DNA of 64,000 nucleotides from Syngnathus acus (taxonomy: Eukaryota > Chordata > Actinopteri > Syngnathiformes > Syngnathidae). A program made the position numbers and the translations under genes. The stretch is taken from assembly GCF_901709675.1 (NCBI RefSeq), contig NC_051101.1:3783501-3847500 (forward strand), given 5' to 3'. Positions 12,645 through 44,385 of the stretch are shown here, one piece after another. The number at the start of each line of letters is the position of its first letter. The first letter of the stretch is position 1. The notes below the pieces were generated by a model, which was not told where the DNA came from, ran no database searches, and worked only from the letters and a program-made list of their open reading frames with translations.

Positions 12645-12802
12645 GTCACATGTGAAACTGCGTGTTGAAGCCAATCAGTCATCCGGAACACTAAATAGAA
12701 CACCTGAAACGCTTGTACATATATAACACACACCAAAGTAGAAAATTGCAGTTATTTTAAAAAAAAGATGCGATGTGGAAATTCTCGACTCCTTCTCTGA
12801 AA

Positions 12803-12808
12803 AATAAA
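12803..12808 (+). terminator. Poly(A) signal AATAAA of the plus-strand Ig gene
   Basis: AATAAA occurs 283 bp after the stop codon, with GT-rich sequence (ttttgtgtttg) about 20 bp beyond. That gives a short, ordinary 3'UTR. Confidence 0.7.
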
Positions 12809-13730
12809 GCAGAAATGTTTCTAAGGTCTTTTGTGTTTGAATACATTGAGAGAAGAATGTATTTGCTTGTTATTAAGGTTTCAAAATGTCCAGAGTGCAT
12901 TTTTTAAGAGCGTGACGATAGATGAGACAACCTTGGTTGTCATAGCAACCGCCAGTCCTGTTTATGCCTCTTTTTTAGTCAGTCCAGTTTGTGCCAGTTT
13001 TTTTGCAAAAAGTTACGGGCAGCAAGAGAATTGACAAAGAAGCCACCAGAGTGACAGTTTGCTTCCAGGTCCTATGAAGGATTTTTTTTTTTTCCCAAAT
13101 AAACAAATAAAAAAAATAAACATGTATATTTGTATTTCATTTTTGCACACAATAACAAGTTACATAAGACAATGCAAAATAAACACATTTATAAATGCAT
13201 TTTAATCCACCAATTTTGAACGTATACTCACCTAATCGTCATGCTGCGCAACATCGATGGTTTATTGCGTGTTACTGGCAGGCCATTCTCTTCACATATT
13301 GAAAATATTGACTTTATGCAATATGGATGCTGCCTTTGCCAATTTGCACCAAGTAATTAAAACCGTGACGTGCTTATCACCAATTTATTGCAACCAATTA
13401 AGTTCCATTTTTTGTTCAATGGTGATTTTGCTCCTAACATTTGAAGACATCAGCTTTTTAATACTTGCTTTGTCGAAATAGGTTTGTTCCCCTTTGACTT
13501 AAAATATAGGAGTTGAATCAGTATTTCTCCTGCAGCTCTTTTGTGTAATTTATCTATTCACAGAAGCATCTGAGTTCTTAGTTTAAGAACAGAGAATGAC
13601 TATTTAGGCCAACTCAGGTTATCATCTCACCCTAAAAACTTAAGCAAAATGTTAACATTTCAAACTGGGTGAACATGGAATAAAAGTCTTGGAGTGTTTG
13701 TGAGGTAATGGTAAGGAAAAAGCAAAGCAC
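12809..13730. other. Spacer between convergent genes; nothing seen
   Basis: AT-rich sequence between the 3' end of the plus-strand Ig gene and the putative poly(A) site of ago3 on the other strand. I found no exon, RNA gene or clear repeat. Confidence 0.5.
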
Positions 13731-15437
13731 TTTATTGCAAGTATTAGTCAAACATACACTTCAAACAGAAGCAAAGCAATACTAAAAAAAAGGCCAACAA
13801 CCTAAAAGGAACAAGTTACAAAAAGCAAAGAGTCGAGCAGTCGGTACAATTGCGACAAATGCGAAATCACGTTGGCGTCGTTGTACAGATCTTTATACAT
13901 GTGACTGACGCAAAGAGATGCTACGTAAAAAAAAAAAAAAAAAACTCAAATAAAATGTTTCCTTGGCCACGGACAAGCAATCAGGACGTTTAATCTCTTT
14001 CGCAATATTTGGTTCAACTTTCAGTACTGGAATGCTGTTGGGGTGTGAAAAAAAAAAAAACCACAAACCGGATTAAGTAACAAATGGAGGTTACGTTATT
14101 CCGCTTTGGAAGGAAAAAAAAAAAAAAGTACAATCTCGTTTGCCCAAAGAAGACAAGACAGGCACAGGTCTCGCTAGCTAGCCTTCTGATTGGGATCGGA
14201 TCGGATTTTGTCGTCGGCGGGTAGCCGGACATGACAGAAAACACGCTGAGAAAAACTCGGACAATCCCGAACAGAGAGACTTTAGCGTAGCGATTTTAGT
14301 GGTTTTGAAACGAGAAGAGACGAAACGTACGATTGGTTTCAAGTACGCAGGCGTAGGACACAAGTTTTTTTTTTTTTTTAATTGACACCCGTCCTCATGT
14401 GGCACAAGAACACCAGACCTTTTGTAGATAAGTTTCTCACAAAAGGGCATGATCATCTGGCTTTTGAATGAAATTTCAGGATGAACCAAAAATGTCTCGT
14501 CAGCTTCATAGAATCACCCAATTTGACCATGTCTCCATTTTTGATCACACTGTTCATTATTTCAGTTCTATGTACTGGCTAGTTTTACAACTTCTACTCT
14601 TTTGTATAAGTTAATTATCTAGCCAGCTACTTTACTAGTGCAATTTTGGTTCATCTTGAGATTTCAGCCGAAAACCCAATGCCCCTTACATAGTGTAATC
14701 CATCCAATGGAATTGATATGGCAAAGGTAGCCCAAAGTCTCAGGTCTCAAACTGCTTATGACGTCGGGATTGGCGTTTGGAGGTTAAATTATGAGGAAGT
14801 TCCGTTTAAAAAAAAAACAACAAAAAAAAAAAAACAGCCCGTTCGCATGTATTGTTGTGCTTGCGCGTACGAGAATGAGGCTCCAAAACCTTCCACAAAA
14901 ACAACCGAAAAAACACAATAAATACGCCATAAAATACTCCGCATATAAAGGCTTAATATATATATTCCATTAACACATTTAAATAGGACAACAAAAAGGA
15001 AAGTCGGCTCAAGAACAAATTAAAAAAAAAAATCTGTTAAGACAAAAAATGTTTTATAGTTATGCTTTTAAACTCTAAAATAGTTACGAATGTCAGGCAT
15101 TATTCGAGCATGTACTGTATGTCATAAGCAATTCGCAGTTTTTGTCTTTTATGTCGTAGAACATTATGCAGCATACCAAGGTAAGTGAGGTGCAGTGTTT
15201 CAGAGAACTCCCTAAAAAAAGTAAAAAAAAAAAGTTAACCCCCAATTCCAACTGGATTTAGACCCTTACAGTTGACACCCTACGGGCTCATTTTGCCATC
15301 CCCCGACATTGCACTAGCATGAGGGAGTGCCAGGTCTCCGTGAACCGTTCAATACTGATGCTGGTCTCTCTTTTTTATTGCCCTTCAAGACAAATGAAAG
15401 CTTCAGTCCTCCCACTCCGTCAAACGTTTTGTTGACA

Positions 15438-15456
15438 CCCCCCCCCCCCCCCCCCC
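15438..15456. repeat. Poly(C) tract
   Basis: Run of 19 C. On the ago3 transcript it would read as poly(G), a potential quadruplex or an error-prone assembly spot. Confidence 0.9.
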
Positions 15457-16177
15457 ACGCATTTGAAAGGTCCAAGGAGTGGATTTAAAAACTCCAGGTT
15501 GAGACATAAGGTACTGAACCTCATTTAAATGTTGGTCTCTGAAGTGCTGTGGTTGACATTCATGGTTTCTCCACATCGGGTTGTACCACAACAAAATCCA
15601 AGACACTGCCAATGTTTGTCAGTCTATAGAGAGGAAATTGGGGGGAAAAAATGGAGAATCAAGAGGAAAGGCACTTCCTGTGTGGACCGTTACTTTCTGT
15701 GGAATTACACCTTCCACTTTAAAGGGAAACGAAGCTTTTCGACAAAAATCGAGCAAAACATTCCTTGAACTTGTGTCACTTCTTTTCACGGTATCTCCAT
15801 TTTCATTCCAGCTGAATGCGAGGTCTTGTAAACACCTGTCGTACCACCACTGCGGCATCACTTAACCTTTCGTGTCCTCACAAAGCCATGAATTAGGCAC
15901 AATAAGACATCCTTGAATCCAAATCGCAAAAAATCGTCCCCTCACCTTGTTTTTAAAGGGGTTTTCTGTAGGGCAAAGAAACTGGTTCTCGGGGTCAGGG
16001 TGGGGATTGAACTGTGAGGGAAGAAAAATGTCTAAAAAAAAAAAAGAAATACATCTTCCAACTGTCCTTGAAAAAAAGACCACTTGCCAGTTTTGGAGCA
16101 GGAGGTGGACAAAAGAAAACAACAGTGGGGCTGGCGGGAGCCCTAACCCTAACCCACTATAGTACCCTCAGAGATTT

Positions 16178-16196
16178 GGGGGGGGGGGGGGGGGGG
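16178..16196. repeat. Poly(G) tract
   Basis: Run of 19 G within the probable ago3 3'UTR. On the transcript it would be poly(C). Confidence 0.9.
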
Positions 16197-18108
16197 CACC
16201 AAGGGCCACCTTCGAACTTTCCTACTTTGCTAATCTGCCTAAAAGTCTGGAAGGAAGTTCAGCCTTAGATTCTCCTTGGACAAGCACCAGCAACTGCTTC
16301 TGTCAGATTGTGAAGTCGTAAAAAAAAAAAAAAATACCCACTTCATTAATATTCTGACACTCTTTACAAATGGATCACTTGCCTGTTTAGGGGCAGGTGT
16401 CAGCACCAGGGTGGACTAAAAAACAAAACAAAAAAACGCTAAAGAACATTCAAGAGCTAATACGTTTTCTCACTCTTTGAATACACGTCTACAAAATGAT
16501 CATTCGAGGTCCGGTCGGTGGTTCCGAGTCTGCTGCCCAAACATTATGACAGTCGCGGTCAAGACAGATCGCTACTTTGGACCACCCGCCACCGTTCGGC
16601 ACATACACACGATACGATTTACAGCGACATAAGTCAACAGTCTATTGCAATAATTTGAATAAAAACTTTCTATTTCACTTTTTCAAACCATAACATACGG
16701 TGTTACACTTATTACTAAGAATAATTCAACTACATTTTTTAATCTGTTAGCAAAAATAATTGGTGTGTAGTACATCATTTCAAATTTACAAATATACTTT
16801 TGATCTGGCTTTTTTTTTTTTTTTTTTTTTTTAAAGGCATTTCATTACACCGCCTTAGACCTCCGGAAGCTTCCACGCCAGAGGGAAACGCCTTCCGAAG
16901 GTAGTCCAATGCAACAGTGGATAAAAGACTTTTCAACACATCTTTTCCAGACTATACCGTTCTCAGGGCTACCTCCAGAGAGAGATTAGGGAACCATCCA
17001 AAACCCAAATATCCCAAGGGACATGCGGAGTAGTGGGGCTAATCCCTAATCACCAGGCAAGTGGGAGATATCCAGGCATCCAATTCCCAGCAGGGTAGTG
17101 CGACTAGCCCACATTCACGAGGGAAGTGGGAGTCATGCCAACACAAAAAAATTGGGTAATGGGGCCATCCCATATTCACCCCAGCAGTGATGGCTGTTCC
17201 ACACCAACTAAATCAGGGGAATTGAGAACCCATCAGATAACCAAAACCAGCACTGGGCTACCGGGGGGGTCACCCTAATGGTTTCTGATTTCTCCTAACC
17301 TGCTCAACTTGTCTCAAGTTCAGTTCAGCCTCGGATTTGCTATGCGTTCGAGTAGCACCACGCCTGTGTCCGCAAGCAGAACACATGCTTCTTTTAGTGC
17401 AGTTAACTTTGTAAAGGAAAAAAAACATCCACCTGACCCTACAAAAAAAAAAAGTTTCAGACGATCAGCAGCGCAAAGGAGTCAAACAGCGACCGCTCTC
17501 CAGACTAGATTTGACAGAACAAACCAAAAAAACGTAGTCTCCATTTTACTCTTCCGCTATTTTTTTTTTTGTTTTGCTCCGAAGCCAGTTTTAGCTAGTG
17601 GAGCAACTCAAAACATGATTATAATTGCAAGACGATCGGACTGCTGTCTCCAAGCAAAGCTACCAGCTAACACTGCGGTACAGGCACAAACATGATAAAG
17701 CACACATCAATGTCAGGATGGTTTTCCGATACAATCGTGTAGAAAAGTCGCTTTGTTGAGAAGAACACGAGGCATCGGGTGAAACATTTTGTCGGTTGAG
17801 TTACTTTGCCCGTTTGGCATGGCGCGCTTCACCTTTCGCCAGGCACTTAAAATACTCCCGCTCTCTCTCTTATGGCATTTGTACTCCACGTTGCTGCAAT
17901 CAGGCCGGAAATATAATTTATCGGGAATTCCAAAACATGTGAATCCTTCAAGAATGTGAAATGTCGTCGAAACCGCACTTTGCGCACAGATCACAAAAAA
18001 TTCATTTCAAAAGTGCCTAATGCAAACCTCTTGCCAAACGTGTGAATCAATTAACTCTCCTTCTGCACATTATTGCACAAGGGAAGGCCCGCCAACATTG
18101 TCTCCACT

Positions 18109-18109
<1 letters not shown>

Positions 18110-18147
<38 letters not shown>
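18110..18147. repeat. Poly(A) tract
   Basis: Run of 38 A on the plus strand. It may be the tail of a retroposed sequence, but no recognisable SINE or LINE body precedes it. Confidence 0.9.
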
Positions 18148-18149
<2 letters not shown>

Positions 18150-18345
18150 GTTGCCCGGGAAATAAAATGGTTGCGACAAGGTAAGGGACATGTCAAAGCT
18201 TCACATGATGCAAAACAAAAAGAGAATCGATTAAAAAAATGACATCAGGATATAAAAAGACAACAGTGTTATACTTAAATACGTTTTAAAAATCGAGCGA
18301 TGGCTGTGATGATGTATTGAGACAAGAGATACTAGTGACAGCGTC

Positions 18346-18791
18346 TTTAAACCCTCCTGTTTTGCTTTGGGTCAAATTGACCCGTTGTCAAGTTTAACCC
18401 TTCTGTTATACTGTGGGTCAAATTGATCCATTGTCAAATTTCATCCCAAATTATGTTGATGGTCAGATTGAAATTTATAAACATCTTTAAATTATATATG
18501 TATTAAAATTAAAGAAGGAAAAAAGAAAGATCTGGAAGAAGTTACCCTAAAATATTCCCACCAAAGAAAATCTAGAATTTTTACTGGTCAATTTTATGAG
18601 AGGGAAATATAAAAAAAACATAACAAATTTGCTCATTAAAAACAAAATTACGACACTATGAGGTCAGCAATAGGTTTTAGGCAAATCTTTTGTACTTGGT
18701 ACACTTTTAAAAAAAATCTTGATTTTTACTGGTTAATTTGATTTAGTTTGAACAAAAAAATTCTGATTTAACCCACAACAGAACAGAACGT
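18346..18791. mobile_element. MITE-like non-autonomous DNA transposon with duplicated head
   Basis: Two adjacent head units (about 18,350-18,395 and 18,396-18,440) share the pattern accct(c/t)ctgtt...gggtcaaattga and are each preceded by TTAA. The sequence at 18,766-18,791 is their imperfect reverse complement (about 20 of 24 positions), so terminal inverted repeats are plausible. There is no coding capacity. The TTAA borders hint at a piggyBac-type target, but the 3' flank lacks TTAA, so the superfamily is open. Confidence 0.45.
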
Positions 18792-19235
18792 CATGAGGCA
18801 TTTCGGGGATGACGTTCCACCTTGTAGACAACTGATGGCAGTGTGCTCAAAGAACTGGTTATATCACAAGCGGGAGGGAGCAAAGGAGACAAATAAATTC
18901 ATAATCTGAGCGCCTTCCCACTGCTCCCCCGTTTGCTTAAAAACACACACAAAAAAAGAATATAAAAGTGCTGCTGCTTGTGAACTGATTTGAGGAGCGG
19001 TGCCCTGAATGTAAACAGGGGAGCACAGCATAAAAGAAGGGGAAACAAAGAAAGGGAGGGGGAAAAAAAGGATGGAAATAAAAGGAGTTGGCTGGTTTCT
19101 ATTGCATATTAGTGCTGAGTTTTGTTTTTTTTCCTGGTCAAAAGCAGCGTTTTTGCATCCTCAATCCAGTGTGGGGTGCCGCCTCCTCCTTCTCCCTGCT
19201 TCCCTCTGCACAGTGTCGGATCCGGATTGACTAGG

Positions 19236-19327
19236 CGTGTGTGTGTGTGTGTACGTGTGTGAGGACTTTCTGCCTGCCAAGCTAACCGCGTGTGTGTGTG
19301 CATGTGTGTGTGTGTGTGTGTGTGTGT
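19236..19327. repeat. TG microsatellite, interrupted
   Basis: Two TG-rich runs separated by about 35 bp lie just beyond the ago3 stop codon. Open frames read through them are simple-repeat artefacts. Confidence 0.85.
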
Positions 19328-19366
19328 TGAGTGTGTGGAGGATGTTGGTTGTGGGTGGGTTGCAGC

Positions 19367-29995
<10,629 letters not shown>

Positions 29996-31067
29996 TCATG
30001 AGGTCACTGCCCGGTTTACTTCCCGGATCCCACTTGTCAAAAAAAAAAACCTGCCCGGTCCTCCTGCTTCCTCCCTCCTCCGGTTTCTCCTCCCTTCAAG
30101 CCGGTGTCTCCCCGCGGCTCAGCAAAGCCTGTGCCGCCGCAGAATGGCGGGCTCCGGGTCTCTTCGACCCCACCTTGCCTAGGCGAGGGTGTCGAGCCGT
30201 AGGCCGCCCCTACACCACCTCCTCGCCGTTGGCAACGTGTCCAATCCCGGGTGACGCTGCTAGCGCGGCGCCACTCGGGTTAGCTCAGTTTAGCTCGCTC
30301 GTGAAGCCTCCTTCTTTTTTCTTTTCGTTTTTGGATTAAAAAGTATCTCTGCGGTCAGGAAGTCATCGCCGCGGGGTTAAAGAGTCAACAAAAGCCGAAG
30401 AGGCGCCTTTGGGGTGAATTTAAAACCGTGTCATACGTCGAAGATACGGGCTAATGTTAGCCGGTTAGCTCGCTCGCGACGAGGTAGAATTGTGACGGTT
30501 ACTTTTACGAAGGAGGGATGTAGGGGGGTAAAACAGCAGAACAGGCACTTTCGCCGGCTAGAATTATCGACACGGCGTCGTCGTCTTCGACAGCCCGGTT
30601 TGCCCAAAAATAGAAAAATAAAACAAAATCCAGCTGTCAAGTCCTCGGTGCACGCCGAAAGAGTTGAGATTTTTTCCCCCCCGAGTATGACAGATGATGT
30701 GTGAAGCTGGCTGGCAGGCTGGGGATCTCTCCGAGGCAAGCCTGCTAAATATGGGCAAGTCAGGCTCTGCGCCGGTTACGTCACGCCCAGAGCCCCGCCC
30801 CTACCTTCCTGTTAAGGTGATATTACGTCCTCGGTGATGCCGTCAATATCACGTTCGCTCCTGAATTACGCGTACTTTTGTGTTCCATTTTTTTCAACTT
30901 TGCCTAATTATTGTAAATTTAAGTGGTTAATTTGTAATTTGACCTCCAATTTAAAATCATATTAAGCCACCCCAAATTTGTTTACTTCATAATATTGTGC
31001 TAGTGTGCGTAAGTAAGTGACCTGCAAGCGTGCACAAAGAATAACAGGACATTATTTAAAAAACAAA
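29996..31067 (-). promoter_or_regulatory. CpG-rich 5' region and promoter of ago3
   Basis: The sequence upstream of the ago3 start codon, especially 30,050-30,820, is rich in G+C and CpG, as expected for a vertebrate CpG-island promoter with 5'UTR. I see no TATA box. The rest, towards 31,067, is AT-rich spacer up to the probable poly(A) site of ago1. Confidence 0.55.
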
Positions 31068-33465
31068 TTTATTTTCTTCTTAAAAAATAACCCTCCCCAC
31101 AGAGTTTCCATTACTACTATCACATAGAGAGCCAAAAGAGCGTAACGCTTCCAAGTCCTTTCATTCCAAATCTATTGGGAAGTGCTATGACAAGGATTGT
31201 TCTTGATCAGTGGCTTCGATATTGCTTAGTCAGATGGTGAGGCTGCCGGCTGTCGTACATACAATCCGAACCCCACAAACCCACCTGCCCCTCCCGCTTG
31301 CCTGCCCGTCCGCCCCCTCTTGCAAGGTGCTTTGTGGCTTCAGTGAGTGAGAACTGCATCTGGTTTCAGCGGTGCAAGGAACTGCCGCGAAACTTTGTAT
31401 CATTATTATCTGGAGAGGGCGGAACGGACGAGACGGCGGGAGAGTACTGGCCCCCGAAAAACTGTGACAAGGCCTGGCGAGTGGTGAGCCAAAATACATA
31501 ACAGGTTAATATCATATATTTATATGTACAAATCACCTTCAACACAATGACGGGTCAGTAAAACATCGTACAAAGGCTTTTTTTTTTGACAATATGCGAG
31601 TCCATAAATGTGATTTAAAACCCCCACAAACGCCTTTGGTGGGGCAACCAAGGTGGCATTTGGACCAAAACCTCTTTCACACAAAACTAATCGGCAAAAA
31701 GACACGACATTTCGAACCCAAGGCGAGATAAGTTCGCATAACTGTCTGCGCTTTCAGAGCAAGAATTTTCCATTTTTGGAGGTAGTACCAGATCCGTAAG
31801 ATTGGCGGCACCCGCAGTAAAAGTGCTACTTTTTCCACATCACTAAAAAGTAAATTACAGTATTTGCAGAATTTATTTTGCCACTGAAAATGAATACATC
31901 TAACAAAAAGTAAACAAGTGTGAAAGGGGCTTCGGTCTCCACAGACGAGTCACAATACTCAAGTAATGTGGTGGTGGTGTTGGGGGGGGCAGATTTTTGT
32001 AACTACTTCACAATTGAGGCAAACAGGCAACGAAAAAAAGTGGCTCAGATAATCCAGTTTTACAACGTGTTCCATGCATTATTATTATTATCATATTTAA
32101 AAAGGCAGGGTGTATTAATAAGTGGTCGCAACTCCCTTATTCGTGCCACCCATGCACACGGAGCACCAAGGGAGATTGGCTGACAAAAAAAGGCAAGGTT
32201 TCCCAAACTGAATCTATACATTTTCTTACACTAGGGGGCGCCAATCAGTTTTGCTCCATGCATTCAACTACTGGTACAGGGGTCAGAAAGCAATATGACA
32301 TTGGCAGACTGGACCGCACTATTGTAACTCTGTGGCAGGTGCCATGGTGAAAAACGAAATAAATGCCTTTGACAAGTTTGGGAAACGCTGCGCTACAGGA
32401 CTGCGAAGCGATAAACGCGGTGATGAAGGTGACGATGACAAAGGATGAGTGTTGAGGAACAAGTGCATTTGAAGAGGGATAGTCTCGAGAGAGTGTGCTT
32501 CTGCTGTCTATGCGGTGAGGTAAGAGCTCATGTATAGCTATAGAAGTGTGCGACTTAGTGTACAAAGATGAAGCCATTTGGAAGTCATAAAAAAAATCTA
32601 TAAGTAAAACAAAAAGTGCCTTGTAAATCTTTAAAGAGCATACAGACAAAAATCATAAAAACGAGCTCCCTGTTGAAGTGCCTCCTTTTTCCATTGGTTG
32701 TTTGTTCTTTTTTTGGCTGGTTAATGATGCTGGTTCAGGTGCACGGGGTGCAAGTATCTTTTACACACCAAGGGTGGGCAACCTGCGGACCACCATTGCG
32801 GAAGAGGCAGGCAAAAAGGTTCCCCGCCCCTGGCTCAATGCAAGGGTCCCTCTATTGTTATACTTTGCGAAGCCCTCTAAAGGCTCTAAGATATGCTACA
32901 CCCGCTTAGGAAAGTGAAAATGGCAGCCTAGACGCGCAGGCACCTACATGCTAAACGCTAAGTGCTAAAGTAGCTCAAGGTGGGTTTTAAAAAAAAAATG
33001 AAACAATACAAGAAGAATAACATTATTTGTAAAAACAATGAAAGTAAGCAAAGGATACCCAATCCTTGTGATTTTGGAACACTGGCATCGGGATTGGGTT
33101 AAAGAGGCAGCACCGCCTAATTTCCTCCATATTGCATACTTACTTGCGAGTGTGAAGGTAGTACACAATATTACATCATAATACAGACGAAAAAACTAAA
33201 ACAGTCCCAGTCGAGTAAAAACAAAGGAACAATCGCAATAATAATAATAATAATATTCATAACCTTTTGAGTGGATGAGGCTGGAGAATGTTTTGAAGAT
33301 TGGATCGATATGGCGGGCTGGCTGGCTGTGGGTGGGTGATGAGTCGTGGGCAGTCACACAGGGATAAGGGAAGAGGATGAGGTGGTCATAGTGGCGGAGA
33401 GCTGCGAGCCCACTTGGGCGTAAGGGACATGGCGAGGGGAAGCGGTGGCTGCCTTGCTATGCAGC
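31068..33465 (-). other. Probable 3'UTR of ago1
   Basis: Reverse-strand AATAAA (tttatt at 31,068-31,073) lies 2.4 kb beyond the ago1 stop codon, with no other gene visible between them. Assignment is by inference. The interval contains a CTCF-like motif (32,229-32,243) and a short sequence with inverted ends (32,768-32,833). Confidence 0.5.
32229..32243 (+). promoter_or_regulatory. CTCF-like motif
   Basis: acactagggggcgcc closely matches the CTCF core (CCACTAGGGGGCGC-type). It is inside the probable ago1 3'UTR, between the two Argonaute coding regions. A motif match only. Confidence 0.35.
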
Positions 33466-42921
<9,456 letters not shown>

Positions 42922-44385
42922 CCCATTCACTTAGCTGCGCGGGTACAAACTAGCTAATCCAGGGTGGTGTGGCCGAACCACCGGCCCCTTCAGGTTGGAA
43001 GGCAGCCCCCTCCTCACGCCGTGATGTCTTCGTCCCTCCTCGGTGTGTTGGACCCCCTGCTCTGAGCTCCCTCTGCCCCCCTAAAAAGCCCCACCAGATG
43101 AGTTACGAGGTTTTCAAAAAAAAAAAAAAAATAAATAAATAACGAAAGGGGCGATGACTGCCCGCCGGTCCGGTGTTCGACCCCCTCTTGTCTCCGGCTG
43201 CCGTTTGTCGCTACGGTGTCGCTCCCCACCAACCCACCTCGGGATTGAGCCGACGGTCCGCGGCGCTGGGGTGCCTCGAGCGGTGTGTTGTGGCTCGTCC
43301 CCGCCGAACAAAAAAGGCCACCCCCCCTAAGTCCCCCACCACCCCAAAAAATTAAAAAAAAGAAAGAAAGAAAATCTCAAACTTCTTCTCTGCCATCAAA
43401 ACTGCTGGAGAACTTACTGACGTACCCTGGTGGTGGAAGAAGAAATTGCATTGCAGGTTCACCCGAAGTAACCCGTTTTTAAATTGTACGTAAATTACGT
43501 TCGCGTAAACTGCGTAAATGGGAACGCAACATAGTCCATTACCCTCCACTAACGTAAACGAAGGTCCTCTGAACTGCACAAAATTTCAATTTAATGGCAA
43601 TAGGACAAAACCCAATAAATCAAATGTAATAAATAATCATTGTCACCATTATTCATCATTTATCCATCAATCTAGATAATAAACAAATCCGGGGAAAATG
43701 TATATTACACCCGGACATTAGAATAAGTGCTTCAGGCACTCTCGATAAAATTTAAGGGCAACAACACGTGTGAAAACAATAGTGAAAATCAAAACAATAA
43801 TTAAAATTGAGCTGAAAAGAAAATAACAACAAAACACACGCCTTTTTAGAAAAAGTAATTATTGACGGGTTTTTTTCCTTATAATTTTTCAAGTCAGTTT
43901 GTATTGTAGCGTAAACTGTCAGTTTTATTAAATCATGCATTTTTAAGCGATTAATTATTATTTCCCCTCCACAATATCGATAAAAACGATCCTCCTACGT
44001 GACAGGAAGTTGGGTGACGTCACCTTGTCCAATACGGAAGCGGTCGTCATCGTAAAAAACGGTGAGTTGGAAGCCTGGCAAAATCTTTCGGAAATCTCGT
44101 CAATTTGTAATTACAGTTGTTATATCGTCTCTAGTTTGGGTGAATGTCGATGTCTACAGCGAAAGAAGCATTTTTGACGACGTTATGTCAGCGCGTTTGT
44201 GTTGCCGTTGTTCAAGCAATTAGCCGCGATTGAGCGCATGTTTCGTGAAACATTGCAGCGGGATGACATTTCACTGGAAAATCCTACCACTCAAATCATT
44301 ACCATTAGAAAGAGATTTACTCATTTCTATTTGTTTATGGGCATTTTCCCTTCTTTTTCCCCCCCAAAGTCCCTCGCAGCCGAAC
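42922..44385. promoter_or_regulatory. Divergent promoter region of ago1 (minus) and dhdds (plus)
   Basis: The two start codons are 1.46 kb apart in head-to-head orientation. The ago1 side (42,900-43,320) is CpG-rich and the middle (43,560-43,980) is AT-rich. A dhdds 5'UTR exon probably ends near 44,060, where a donor (acg|gtgagt) occurs, followed by the coding exon containing the start codon at 44,386. I see no TATA box. Confidence 0.5.

Larger units (their letters stand above)
13731..19366 (-). other. Probable long 3'UTR of ago3
   Basis: A reverse-strand AATAAA (tttatt at 13,731-13,736) lies about 5.6 kb beyond the ago3 stop codon, and no other gene is visible between them. Vertebrate AGO3 mRNAs are known for very long 3'UTRs, so I assign the interval to it by inference; nearer signals may also be used. 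It contains homopolymer runs (C at 15,438-15,456, G at 16,178-16,196, T at 16,810-16,832, A at 18,110-18,147), a TG repeat (19,236-19,327) and a MITE-like element (18,346-18,791). Confidence 0.5.

Noticed and set aside
16141-16156. Telomere-like ccctaaccctaaccc
   Set aside because: Only two to three units, and a similar short run occurs near 40,358. Too short to mean an interstitial telomeric block.
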